Shown in pieces: positions 44,810 to 53,639 of a DNA stretch of 61,676 nucleotides. The position numbers and the translations under genes are program-made. The stretch covers positions 1-61,676 of the forward strand of contig NZ_KB907642.1 of the NCBI RefSeq assembly GCF_000382145.1, written 5' to 3'. The notes under the pieces are model-generated. The model did no database searches and was not told the origin of the DNA. It worked only from the letters and a program-made list of their open reading frames with translations. This DNA is from Psychrobacter lutiphocae DSM 21542. Lineage in GTDB: Bacteria; Pseudomonadota; Gammaproteobacteria; Pseudomonadales; Moraxellaceae. Positions within the stretch are counted from its first letter, which is position 1. Each line of letters begins with the position of its first letter.

Positions 44810-45045
44810 TAGTTATCAATGATGACAGTAGCGACAGAGGGGTTAAGCAAAGAAAGAAGGCTTAGCTTAGATGGACAGGATAGAGACGGTTGATAAATAT
44901 AGGTAATGACCAAAAAGACTTTTAATCACTACAAACGATGGGGAATTAAGGGTATCATCTATGCAGCCTCTAAGCGAATCTTACGCAAAACAAACATTAC
45001 GACTATATGATCTAATTGAGTTATTTAACTGATGTGAGGGATGTT

Positions 45046-46479
45046 ATGAAGTCCAAAACTAGCACGACAATAGCAAAAGCAAGTAGCACTCAAGCAGCAA
45101 CCGCTGCCAGCAGTTCAGCTTATAATCAGCAGCAGCCGAAAGCGCAAACCGAACAAGCTACACAAGCTGTAAATACAACGCAAGCATCTCAAACAGTAGC
45201 AACACCAACAACAGAACCAAAAACAATCAGCCAAGCAGTTAGCGAGCAAAAAGTGCTTATTGTTGGCGGTGGTCATGTCGGGCTATCGTTTGCCTTGTTG
45301 CTGGCCAATGAGGGCATTGCCAGCACCTTGCTTGAGAAAAATACCTATCCAAAAATTAGTCCTAAAGACGACGCCCAGCGTACCCATTATTTAGACAGTC
45401 GTAACACGGCATTGTCACGTCGCACCGTGCAAATTTATCAAGAAATCGGTCTGTGGGATGAGCTACAAAGCCATGCTTGCCGCATCGATGCGGTACAAAT
45501 TAGTGAGCAGGGCAGCTTTGGTAAAGCACAACTGACGAAAGAGGAAGAAAATGTCGAATCTTTTGGTCAGGTGATGGAAAATGCTTGGCTCGGTCGCAAG
45601 CTGTTATTGGCGGTACAGCAAAATCCATTAATCACCTTAATTGATGGTGCCAGCGTTACCGAAGTGACTCAAACGCCTGCGTCAGCCAGTATTGTGTATG
45701 ATACCGATAGTGCCAAACAGCAGACCTTGAGTGCTGATGTACTGGTTGCCTGTGATGGTCGAGATTCGACAGTGCGTAACTTGTTGAACATCGGTACCAA
45801 AGACTACGATTATGGACAATCTGCGATTGTGGGTGTGGTGCAAACCGATAAGCCGCACGAGCATATCGCCATTGAACGCTTTAGCCCAGCTGGTCCATTG
45901 GCGGTATTGCCATTGACCGATGCAGATGGTGATGGCAATAATCCAACGCAAGCAGGCTATCGTCGCTCTGTGGTCTGGGTGTGCAAAAGCGGTGAAGAGC
46001 AGCAGTATCTAGATGATGATGACTTATTCTTGGCGACCTTACAGAAGGCGTTTGGTCAACGCGCTGGCCGCTTTATTAAGGCCGGTCGACGTGGCGCATA
46101 TCCATTAACGCGAGTATTGGCCAAGCAGCAAGTCGATGGTCGTATCGTCATTATGGGTAATGCGGCACACACCCTGCATCCTGTGGCAGGTCAAGGCTTT
46201 AACTTGTGTATGCGTGATGCGCATGTACTGGCCAAAATGCTGGCCAATCAAGTGCATAGAGGTGGCGACATTGGCGATGCACAGATGCTCAAAAAATATG
46301 AGCAGGCACGCCAGACCGATCAAAAGCGTGTCATTCGCTTCTGTGATGCGGTGGTATTAGGCTTTACTCATCCAAATCCTGCCGTGAAGCTGGCTCGTAA
46401 TGTGGCACTGCTTGCGTTTGATAAGTTGCCACATGTGAAGCCATTGGTGGCCACTTATGCCATGGGGTTAAAGTCCTAG
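45046..46479 (+). CDS. ubiH: UbiH-type FAD-dependent ubiquinone biosynthesis hydroxylase
   Basis: Start ATG 45046 (MKSKTSTTIAK) follows GTGAGGGA; an upstream TTG-initiated reading at 45016 is less likely. The first 75 residues are an Ala/Gln/Thr/Ser-rich extension. Then comes the flavoprotein: VLIVGGGHVGLSFALLLANEG (FAD), VACDGRDSTVRNLL (DG motif) and VIMGNAAHTLHPVAGQGFNLCMRDAHVLA (second FAD motif). The NAAHTLHP form matches UbiH rather than UbiF or UbiI. It hydroxylates the quinone ring precursor at the membrane. Another hydroxylase follows, separated by an R4 hairpin. Confidence 0.85.
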   Translation: MKSKTSTTIAKASSTQAATAASSSAYNQQQPKAQTEQATQAVNTTQASQTVATPTTEPKTISQAVSEQKVLIVGGGHVGLSFALLLANEGIASTLLEKNTYPKISPKDDAQRTHYLDSRNTALSRRTVQIYQEIGLWDELQSHACRIDAVQISEQGSFGKAQLTKEEENVESFGQVMENAWLGRKLLLAVQQNPLITLIDGASVTEVTQTPASASIVYDTDSAKQQTLSADVLVACDGRDSTVRNLLNIGTKDYDYGQSAIVGVVQTDKPHEHIAIERFSPAGPLAVLPLTDADGDGNNPTQAGYRRSVVWVCKSGEEQQYLDDDDLFLATLQKAFGQRAGRFIKAGRRGAYPLTRVLAKQQVDGRIVIMGNAAHTLHPVAGQGFNLCMRDAHVLAKMLANQVHRGGDIGDAQMLKKYEQARQTDQKRVIRFCDAVVLGFTHPNPAVKLARNVALLAFDKLPHVKPLVATYAMGLKS

Positions 46480-46546
46480 CGGTATGGTTAATTTAACCTG
46501 ATAGTTTTAATGTTTTCACCTTATTATTTTTTATTTTTATTAGAGG

Positions 46547-46591
46547 TTGTATAGCATTCATTTATTAGTTCCGTAAATCAATTCTATACAG
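46547..46591. repeat. 45-bp hairpin repeat, copy 2 (family R4)
   Basis: This copy has the same length and layout as 20273-20317, with five or fewer differences. The left arm carries two substitutions that weaken the stem. It lies in the 140-bp gap between the two ubiquinone hydroxylase genes. Confidence 0.8.
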
Positions 46592-46619
46592 CCCCTATTC
46601 CAAGTTTTGGATGATTTTT

Positions 46620-47888
46620 ATGGCAACAGTAACCGCAACAGATACTCTCATTATTGGCGGTGGTATCGTCGGTGCCACACTGGCATTAAAGCTGGCGTTG
46701 CAGCAGCAACCAGTGACCTTAATCGATGCCCGACCAGCGTTAACGGATGCACAGTGGCAATACAAGCTTGAGCAACGTGATGCCCGCGTATTTGCGTTAA
46801 GCATTGCCAGCATTGAGCTGTTAAAGCAGGTCGGTGCTTGGCAACTGATTAGTCAGTCAGGACGTAAAGCTGATTACACTCAAATGCAAGTGTGGCAGCA
46901 AGATGGCAAAGGTGAACTGAAGTTTGGCGATGAGCAGATACCGAAGCTACTAGGTAGCATGGTTGAGCCGTTTGTGATTGAGCACGCCTTATACCAATGT
47001 ATGCAGCAAGAGTCAGTACGCCAGTATTTAACAGTCGTCAGTGGTCACAAAGTGACAGAGTTGGATTGGTTTGGGGCGCAGCAAGGCTATCGAGTGCATC
47101 TCGATAATGGTCAGGCATATCAAGCCAAGCTACTTATTGGCGCAGATGGTCGAGGTTCAATGGTGCGCCAGCAGGTCAGTATTCAGCTGGATACTTTAGA
47201 CTATCATCAAATTGCCATTTGCTGTGCCATTAACACCGAGCAGCCGCATCAAGCGACCGCAAGACAGCTGATGCTGCCGACCGGCACGCTAGCCTTATTA
47301 CCCTTGGCGGATATTACCGAGCAAGATAAAGCCAATCCACAGCATTGGCAATCTGTGGTGTGGAGCTTACCGAGCAATCGTGCACGTGAGCTATTAGACT
47401 TAGTCAAAGAAGGCGATGTTGAGACCTTGCGTCAAGAGCTGGCAGCGGCCAGTCAGTATGCGCTGGGCGATATCAAGCAGATTGAATCTATTGCTAGCTT
47501 CCCGTTGACGGCACAACATGCCAAGCACTATGTCAAAGACAACTTAGCCTTGATTGGTGATGCTGCACATGGCGTGCATCCTTTAGCTGGTCAGGGTCTA
47601 AATTTAGGTATGTTAGATGTGGCAGCACTGGTTGATATACTGAATGAGGATTATCAGCGTAGTGGTGGTAGATGTTGGGGCAAGCTTGCTACCTTACGCC
47701 GTTATGAGCGCACACGCCGTCCGCATAATGCTGTCATGATGCACAGCTTTTCATTGATAAACTGGCTGTTTGCTGGTAATTTTGCTGCCTTGCGTCCAGT
47801 GCAACAAATCCGCAGTGAGGGTATGTATCAGGTCGGCAAAATTAGACCGTTAATGCGATTTTTCACTCAGAAGGCGAGTGGGCTGTAG
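46620..47888 (+). CDS. UbiF/UbiI-type FAD-dependent hydroxylase
   Basis: ATG 46620 (MATVTATDTLIIGGG) is preferred to the ATG at 46611. The 422-residue product shows FAD motif LIIGGGIVGATLALKLAL, DG motif IGADGRGSMVRQQV and the third motif LIGDAAHGVHPLAGQGLNLGMLDVAALVDIL. UbiH/COQ6-family enzymes have overlapping sequence, so C5, C6 or C1 hydroxylation cannot be assigned from motifs. Its position after ubiH supports a two-enzyme ubiquinone module. Confidence 0.85.
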   Translation: MATVTATDTLIIGGGIVGATLALKLALQQQPVTLIDARPALTDAQWQYKLEQRDARVFALSIASIELLKQVGAWQLISQSGRKADYTQMQVWQQDGKGELKFGDEQIPKLLGSMVEPFVIEHALYQCMQQESVRQYLTVVSGHKVTELDWFGAQQGYRVHLDNGQAYQAKLLIGADGRGSMVRQQVSIQLDTLDYHQIAICCAINTEQPHQATARQLMLPTGTLALLPLADITEQDKANPQHWQSVVWSLPSNRARELLDLVKEGDVETLRQELAAASQYALGDIKQIESIASFPLTAQHAKHYVKDNLALIGDAAHGVHPLAGQGLNLGMLDVAALVDILNEDYQRSGGRCWGKLATLRRYERTRRPHNAVMMHSFSLINWLFAGNFAALRPVQQIRSEGMYQVGKIRPLMRFFTQKASGL

Positions 47889-47966
47889 ACGACTGGCTTT
47901 AGTATCTAATTTTCAAATAAAAAATTGTGTCAGCAAAAAGGTGCTTAACTAGAAAAGGATTTGGCT

Positions 47967-48710
47967 ATGCAGCATATTTTAATTGACTACGAAAGCATTC
48001 AACCCACCAGCTTCAAGCAACTGGATGTGAAAGACTGTCATGTTTGGCTGTTTTTAGGGGTGCAACAGCAAAAGAATTTGCCATTACAGCTGGTAGAGTC
48101 TTTGCTCGAATTTCAAACTAAAAATATCCACATCATCAAAATGCCTTATGGTGGTAAAAATGCGCTAGATCTCTATTTAGCCTATCATTTGGGTCACATT
48201 TTGGCTTTAGATCCACAGGCAAAGATTCAGGTGCTGGCGCGTGATGGTGGTTATGACAGATTAATTAAACACTTAAATCAAAGTGAAATTGTGTCCAATG
48301 TGATACGAGTGGTTGACACAGTTGCGCAGCTGCAGATTCAACAGCAACCAAAGCAGTCAGATAAAAAGCAGCAAGCTCAACAATCACAGAAAAAGCAACT
48401 ATCTCAAAAGTTGCAGGAAAAGCAAGCAGACAAAAAGCAGCAGGATAAAAATTCTGTCGATAAAGTACAGCGTAAACAGCTTAAAAAACAGCGCAAAAAG
48501 CGGTATAAAAAATCCTATAAACGAGCCCTTGCTTTGCTTGAAAAGCAAATTGCAAATTCTAGACCTAAAAACAAACAGAGTTTGACGAACTATCTACAAG
48601 ACAAACTGCCTGACGCTGATGCGGCCATGATTGAAAAAATCATTAAGAAACTGGTTAAAAAGCAGCATGTCTACATGGAGCAAAATAATAAGATTGACTA
48701 TCGTTTTTAA
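47967..48710 (+). CDS. PIN/NYN-like protein with Lys/Gln-rich middle and C-terminal helical domain
   Basis: ATG 47967 (MQHILIDYESIQP) follows AAAAGG. The first 115 residues look like a PIN-like nuclease fold: an initial ILIDYESIQ with acidic residues, KNALDLYLAYHLGHIL in the middle, and VLARDGGYDRLIKHLN at the end. All three carry the Asp residues expected of the active site. Then come about 70 residues of Lys/Gln repeats (KKQQAQQSQKKQ). A helical end ENQ-type segment of about 45 residues (LTNYLQDKLPDADAAMIEKI) follows, which may be a winged-helix or OST-HTH-like domain. An RNA-binding or RNA-cleaving role is inferred. Its stop lies 6 bases from that of convergent lysO. Confidence 0.7.
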   Translation: MQHILIDYESIQPTSFKQLDVKDCHVWLFLGVQQQKNLPLQLVESLLEFQTKNIHIIKMPYGGKNALDLYLAYHLGHILALDPQAKIQVLARDGGYDRLIKHLNQSEIVSNVIRVVDTVAQLQIQQQPKQSDKKQQAQQSQKKQLSQKLQEKQADKKQQDKNSVDKVQRKQLKKQRKKRYKKSYKRALALLEKQIANSRPKNKQSLTNYLQDKLPDADAAMIEKIIKKLVKKQHVYMEQNNKIDYRF

Positions 48711-48716
48711 ACGTCC

Positions 48717-49634
48717 TTACCCAAACGACGCAAACAGCACCATCAGCACAGGAGCGACGATATTAATAATAAAGCCAAAACTAATGGCAAGTGGCACAAT
48801 GCCCAAGCCGCCAGATTGCTGAATTACCGGCAGCGTAAAGTCCAAACTGGTCGCACCACCAAGACCGACAGCTGCCGAGGGGTAACGGCGCATAAATAGC
48901 GGAATAAATAACAACGCAAAAAACTCACGCACCAAGTCATTAAACAGCGCCACACTACCCCAAACTGCACCATAAGCATCAGTCATCACAATCGCCGATA
49001 GTGAATACCATCCAAAGCCAGATGACATTGCCAGCCCTTGTGTGAGCGAAACATCCTCAAAAAACATCGAAAATATCATACCACCGACCAGCACAGACAA
49101 GGTGAAAACAATACTAGTCTGCATCCCACGCTTACTAAGTAATACCTCTTTTAAAGTAATGCCTGAAGCTTTAAGTCCGATACCGACTAGCAAAATTAAT
49201 ATCATTAATAAGACAGTCATCGTATTATCTGGTGGCAGATAGTCATACGGCAAAAACAGACCGATAACATAACCAACCACCACGCAAAACACCTGAACTA
49301 AGCTGCCACGAATACTAACCTTGTGCTCAACGCCCCCCTCTTTTAGCGTAGGACGCCAAGGCAATAAACAATCAAATACCATCAAACCCACCAAGCCACA
49401 GCCGATAGTCAGCACTGACAAGACACTAACATACAGCAAAATATCCATAACTTGGCTACCCAAGCCTTGCACCTGAGCCAGCTCAATACCGATTAAAGTA
49501 AGAATGACATAAACAAAATAACCTAGCGACAGCTCAGCATAGCGCATAAAGGCCCTATTCAGTGGCAATGCAAAGCCGACAAACAAAGGTGTTAATATCA
49601 AAATAAGCGTAAGCAGATTGTCAAGATTTTGCAT
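48717..49634 (-). CDS. lysO: Lysine exporter LysO (YbjE family)
   Basis: The 305-residue inner-membrane protein has about eight hydrophobic segments. Family landmarks are GIGLKASGITLKEVLLSKRGMQ, SGFGWYSLSAIVMTDAYGAVWGSVALFNDLVREFFALLFIPL, and GGATSLDFTLPVIQQSGG. E. coli LysO exports L-lysine and the analogue thialysine. It is convergent with the PIN-like gene and shows no lysine-riboswitch leader that I can recognise. Confidence 0.9.
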   Translation of the reverse strand: MQNLDNLLTLILILTPLFVGFALPLNRAFMRYAELSLGYFVYVILTLIGIELAQVQGLGSQVMDILLYVSVLSVLTIGCGLVGLMVFDCLLPWRPTLKEGGVEHKVSIRGSLVQVFCVVVGYVIGLFLPYDYLPPDNTMTVLLMILILLVGIGLKASGITLKEVLLSKRGMQTSIVFTLSVLVGGMIFSMFFEDVSLTQGLAMSSGFGWYSLSAIVMTDAYGAVWGSVALFNDLVREFFALLFIPLFMRRYPSAAVGLGGATSLDFTLPVIQQSGGLGIVPLAISFGFIINIVAPVLMVLFASFG

Positions 49635-49821
49635 GATAGACGCACACAGATAGAGGTTAAGATTTGGGTTTAGCAGATGACAGCGTCCCTTTATTCAAGG
49701 TCAAAACATTTAGACTCTAAAACGCAATGAGCGATTCTACCACAGGCAGGAGAGAATAATCGAATACCATCGTCAACAAAGCCCTGCATAGACCTGATAA
49801 AAACAAAAGCAAAAAACAAAA

Positions 49822-49919
49822 AAACCAGCCTCAACATCTGGAACATTACCACCCTACGAAATATGCGTCTTCACACCCCGTGTTTCTATCCACAGTGGCG
49901 CGCGCCTCGTCCCTCGGCA
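49822..49919 (+). repeat. 98-bp dispersed repeat, copy C (family R1)
   Basis: This copy has the A-rich leader at about 49795-49821, the DnaA-like CTATCCACA and the full GGCGCGCGCC palindrome. It lies in the 536-bp gap 49635-50171 between lysO and nadB, which also holds R2 copy b and no supportable gene. Confidence 0.87.
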
Positions 49920-50010
49920 ACAACAGGCCACCCTAGCCAGGTCACCCTAGATTTGATATCTAGTCAGCGAACTACCAAAGGATTATAGTAGCAATCAGAG
50001 GCATGGCATC

Positions 50011-50113
50011 ATACCTTTTCTGAAAAATAACCTACCTTTGTCAAACTCGCTTAGCCTACTACTTGTAGCCTTTGCACTCATTTTCCTCGATATCATAATT
50101 TTTAGTTTTGGTA
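50011..50113 (+). repeat. 104-bp MITE-like repeat, copy b (family R2)
   Basis: It begins ATACCTTTTCTGAAAAATAA and ends TTTTTAGTTTTGGTA, with the shared interior AACTCGC, GCCTACTACTTGTAG and TTTGCACTC. It lies 60 bases downstream of the nadB stop. Confidence 0.87.
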
Positions 50114-50171
50114 CAAGCTAGCAACCTAACTTTAGGCGAGAAGAATAAGAAGTAACAACTGTGGTTCAGGA

Positions 50172-51983
50172 TTAAGGATGCGATGCGATACTTGGTATCA
50201 CCACACTCATGGCAGGCTGATGGATTGAGGTCAAATGTGAATCCAACCCCGATGTTAAGCTTAAGTCAGAGGCATGAGCAGGATAATCATTGCGATAATG
50301 ACCACCACGGCTTTCTTGGCGATTAAGCGCTGTTTGTAACAGTAAGCTTGCAAGCGTAAGTAGCCGATTTTGTTGTAAATCGAGACGACAAGTTGCACGC
50401 CAAGTATCAATCTGAGACAGCGCTTGTTGCAATTTGCTTTTGGTACGTTTGATACCCATATTAGCCGTCATCAACTGCTTTAACGCTGTCAGGCTAAAGT
50501 CACAAGATGTAGAGTAAGCAAGGCTGTCCGAGCTGGTCGCGAAGATTTGTGTACTAGCCACTGGTGCAGTAAGTACAAGCGAAGTCGTTGCGGTTGGTGG
50601 TTGCCAGTCTTGAGCGTGCTGTAAATACATGGGCACATGCGAAGCAATGGCACGACCGACCACCACACACTCTAATAATGAGTTACTGGCCAAGCGATTG
50701 GCGCCATGTAGTCCAGTATTGGCAACTTCACCAACAGCATACAAGCCTTGAATATCGGTTTGGCCTTGGGCAGTGGTCAGCACGCCGCCGCAAGTATAAT
50801 GCGCAGTGGGCGCAACTGGGATTGGATCACAGGTAATATCAATACCAAGTGCTAAACAGTGTGCATAAATATCAGGGAAATGTTCACGGATAAAGCTAGC
50901 AGGCTGATGGGTAATATCTAAATGCACAAAGCCAAGTCCATTTTTCTCAATCTCATTGGCAATGGCACGTGCCACAATATCTCGTGGCGCCAACTCTGCA
51001 CGGCTATCATAAGCCAGCATAAAGCGCTGATGCGTCAAGGGACAACGCAGATAACCACCTTCACCACGTACCGCTTCAGAGATTAAAAAATTACTATTAT
51101 TACCCTCTTGATCTTGATATACCAGACCAGTCGGATGAAACTGAATAAACTCAAGGTTTGCCAAGCGACAGCCAGCCTCCCACGCCATCATGATGCCATC
51201 ACCGAGACAGACACTAGGCGCAGTGGCACGATCAAACAATTGCCCCAGTCCACCGCTGGCTAGTACCACAGCCTGGCTATCAAATTGTAGCAAGCGATTG
51301 GTGTGACGATTGATGGCGACAGCACCGACACAGCGGTCATTGTCCGTGATTAACGAGAGGGCCTCATGATAAGCAAGTAGCTGGATATGTGTTGCTACAA
51401 GTGCTTGCTGATGCAAGGTGTGCATGATGTGCTTACCAGTGGCATCATCAGCATGTACCACACGCCGATGACCATGTCCACCTTCTTTGGTTAGATGTAA
51501 GTCTCTCAACGTGGCATTTTTTGATAGACTTGAATCAATATTTTTGTCATGCGTATTGGCGGTAAAAGGTGCATTGGTAGTAAAAGGTGCATTGGTGGTA
51601 AAAGGCACGTCATGTTTAAGTAGCCAATCTATGGCATTGGCACCTTGCGTTAATATTTGAGTGGTTGCATTAACATCACACAGCCCATCACCAGCAATTA
51701 AGGTATCTTGGACATGCTCGGCAACACTATCCTCCTCATCTATAACGGCAGCAATACCCCCCTGTGCGTAGTGGCTAGAGCAAGCTTGTAGCCCCTCTTT
51801 TGCCAAAACAACTACTTTAAGATGACTAGGTAGAGATAAGGCGGTGCTCAGCCCTGCCAATCCAGCACCGATAATCAATACATCACAGTGTTGCGTCATT
51901 ATAGATTGAGATCTATCGTGTTCTAACTCCACCTTTGATGACGTTAAATGCTGAGAAGATGTACAGGATTGTGATGCGGACAT
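50172..51983 (-). CDS. nadB: L-aspartate oxidase
   Basis: NadB oxidises L-aspartate to iminoaspartate with FAD, the first step of de novo NAD synthesis. The 603-residue protein shows the FAD motif VLIIGAGLAGLSTALSL, SSHYAQGGIAAV, the EGGHGHRRVVHADDATG active-site region, and LASGGLGQLFDRAT. C-terminal motifs include PTAHYTCGGVLT and GLHGANRLASNSLLECVV. The ATG at 51983 (behind AAGAGA) gives a 28-residue leader before MTQHCDVLIIG; the ATG at 51899 is an alternative. An in-frame hexapeptide repeat PFTTNA (three copies) lengthens a loop near residue 130. It lies 164 bases after nadA, with an R2 element between. Confidence 0.96.
   Translation of the reverse strand: MSASQSCTSSQHLTSSKVELEHDRSQSIMTQHCDVLIIGAGLAGLSTALSLPSHLKVVVLAKEGLQACSSHYAQGGIAAVIDEEDSVAEHVQDTLIAGDGLCDVNATTQILTQGANAIDWLLKHDVPFTTNAPFTTNAPFTANTHDKNIDSSLSKNATLRDLHLTKEGGHGHRRVVHADDATGKHIMHTLHQQALVATHIQLLAYHEALSLITDNDRCVGAVAINRHTNRLLQFDSQAVVLASGGLGQLFDRATAPSVCLGDGIMMAWEAGCRLANLEFIQFHPTGLVYQDQEGNNSNFLISEAVRGEGGYLRCPLTHQRFMLAYDSRAELAPRDIVARAIANEIEKNGLGFVHLDITHQPASFIREHFPDIYAHCLALGIDITCDPIPVAPTAHYTCGGVLTTAQGQTDIQGLYAVGEVANTGLHGANRLASNSLLECVVVGRAIASHVPMYLQHAQDWQPPTATTSLVLTAPVASTQIFATSSDSLAYSTSCDFSLTALKQLMTANMGIKRTKSKLQQALSQIDTWRATCRLDLQQNRLLTLASLLLQTALNRQESRGGHYRNDYPAHASDLSLTSGLDSHLTSIHQPAMSVVIPSIASHP
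51552..51606 (-). repeat. In-frame 18-bp minisatellite in nadB
   Basis: Three copies of an 18-bp unit (plus strand GGTGCATTGGTRGTAAAA) encode PFTTNA/PFTANT. Like the mnmC repeat, its period is 18 bases and preserves frame. Confidence 0.8.
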
Positions 51984-52024
51984 AATTAGTCTCTTATTTG
52001 ATCAATAATCAGCGTTTAAATCTT

Positions 52025-52128
52025 ATACCTTTTCTGAAAAATAACCTATCTTTGTCAAACTCGCTAAACCTACTACTTGTAGCGTTTGCACTCTTTTTCC
52101 TCGATATCTTAATTTTCAGATTTGGTAT
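52025..52128 (+). repeat. 104-bp MITE-like repeat, copy c, between nadA and nadB (family R2)
   Basis: The left end ATACCTTTTCTGAAAAATAA and the reverse complement of the right end, ATACCAAATCTGAAAATTAA, agree at 16 of 20 positions. The element lies inside the nadA-nadB gap of 164 bases, so it is transcribed with the operon in antisense to its own orientation. Confidence 0.88.
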
Positions 52129-52147
52129 TATCTGCTAGGCAAGGCTT

Positions 52148-53332
52148 CTAAGCAGGGCCTACGTGTTTATAAAGTTCACGATCTTTAACGATATCACCAC
52201 TGGCAGCTACTCGACGCTTTTGTTTGGCAGCGAAGTCGAGCATACGTTGTAGAGGTTTTAACGCCGCTTCTGCTAGCTCAGGATTTAAATGGATTTCACC
52301 GCTACCATTTTCTAAGCATTGCTCAATACCTTTGAGACCATTCATTGCCATCCAAGGGCAAAAAGCACAGCTTTTACAGGTCGCACTTTCGCCAGCAGTC
52401 GGTGCCGCTAAAAATAGCTTGTCGGGAGAATGCTTTTGCATTTCATGCAAGATGCCAAGATCGGTGCCAACAATAAAAGTTTTGGCGTCCATCTCTTTAG
52501 TCGCATTTAATAGCTTGCTGGTAGAACCCACCACATCGGCAAGCTCAACCACGCTATCTGGTGACTCAGGGTGTACCAAGACCACTGCATCAGGGTATTG
52601 TGCTTTTAGCTGCTCTAATTCTTTGGCTTTGAACTCATTGTGAACAATACATGAGCCTTGCCATAGCAACATATCAGCCCCGGTTTCTTTTTGAATGTAT
52701 TTACCCAAATGACGATCTGGGCCCCAAATAATTTTTTCGCCTTGTTCATGGAGGTGGCTCACGATTTCAAGACCGACAGAGGAGGTCACAACCCAATCTG
52801 CTCGGGCTTTGACTTCAGCACTGGTATTGGCATAAACCACCACAGTACGATCTGGGTGCTGGTCACAAAATGCACTAAATTCGTCAATTGGACACCCCAA
52901 ATCTAGTGAACACTCAGCTTCTAAGTCAGCCATAAGTACGGTTTTTTCCATACTCAATATTTTTGCTGACTCACCCATAAAGCGCACGCCAGCAACGACC
53001 AAAGTATCAGCGTCATGCTCTTTACCAAAGCGGGCCATCTCTAATGAGTCGCCTACGCAGCCGCCTGTCTCTAATGCCAAATCCTGAATGTAGGGGTCAA
53101 CATAGTAGTGAGCGACTAGCACAGCATTATGTTGTTTTAGTAAATGTTTGATGTTTTCAACAACCTGTTGGCGCTCACTGCGTGATAGCTCTGCGGGTAT
53201 TTTGGCTTTAGCGTAGTCTATATCAATGCTATTGATTATAGATTGATTGCTTTGAGAGAGCGTTGGTGCCTCATAGGCGAAGAAATCTACTTTTTCAGCG
53301 GGCGCTGTTGAGCTAGCTTGTGACCTGGTCAT
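52148..53332 (-). CDS. nadA: Quinolinate synthase
   Basis: NadA condenses iminoaspartate with dihydroxyacetone phosphate to quinolinate using a [4Fe-4S] cluster. The 394-residue protein shows [28 protein letters not shown] (first cluster Cys), the [11 protein letters not shown] and GSCIVHNEF motifs (second), [19 protein letters not shown], and [15 protein letters not shown] (third). A leader of about 45 residues precedes the core. Start 53332 follows ACAGGGA. A perfect 27-bp palindrome lies 81-107 bases upstream. Confidence 0.97.
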   Translation of the reverse strand: MTRSQASSTAPAEKVDFFAYEAPTLSQSNQSIINSIDIDYAKAKIPAELSRSERQQVVENIKHLLKQHNAVLVAHYYVDPYIQDLALETGGCVGDSLEMARFGKEHDADTLVVAGVRFMGESAKILSMEKTVLMADLEAECSLDLGCPIDEFSAFCDQHPDRTVVVYANTSAEVKARADWVVTSSVGLEIVSHLHEQGEKIIWGPDRHLGKYIQKETGADMLLWQGSCIVHNEFKAKELEQLKAQYPDAVVLVHPESPDSVVELADVVGSTSKLLNATKEMDAKTFIVGTDLGILHEMQKHSPDKLFLAAPTAGESATCKSCAFCPWMAMNGLKGIEQCLENGSGEIHLNPELAEAALKPLQRMLDFAAKQKRRVAASGDIVKDRELYKHVGPA

Positions 53333-53412
53333 CGTAAAATCCCTGTAACGTAAAAAAAGGTATGCAGTTTTTCAACTTAAAATAAGAAATGACTCTATTT
53401 AAGAGATGACTA

Positions 53413-53439
53413 TAATTATGCTCATTTTGAGCATAATTA
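53413..53439. promoter_or_regulatory. Candidate operator upstream of nadA (27-bp palindrome)
   Basis: The core ATGCTCA-TTT-TGAGCAT (53418-53434) is extended on each side by TAATT/AATTA to a perfect 12+3+12 palindrome. The same core, ATGCTCA-ACT-TGAGTAT, lies upstream of nadC at 54773-54789. The Nudix-like regulator is encoded between the two sites, so it is the obvious ligand. Confidence 0.75.
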
Positions 53440-53460
53440 CAACATTTTTTTTACATAAAT

Positions 53461-53481
53461 TGTTACAGCGCTGTAATAACA
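53461..53481. promoter_or_regulatory. Second palindrome in the nadA/regulator intergenic region
   Basis: TTACAGCGCTGTAA (53463-53476) is a perfect 14-bp palindrome, extended loosely by TG and TAACA. It does not match the 17-bp core shared by nadA and nadC. It may be an autoregulatory site, a different regulator's site or chance. The rest of the 306-bp gap holds no gene. Confidence 0.45.
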
Positions 53482-53639
53482 CAGAGGATGCTTTTAATTA
53501 GGTATGAGGGTAGCTAGGTGGGAGAGTATGTTGCATACTACTAACGGCATTGTTCGATAAAAATGTAGAGCCCAAGGTGCAGACCTCGTGTAATTATAAT
53601 CATTAAACGTTATACTAAGGCTGTCCTTTAAATCTATTA

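Noticed and set aside
48717..49634. Lysine riboswitch in front of lysO
   Set aside because: The leader is short and contains no matching conserved core.
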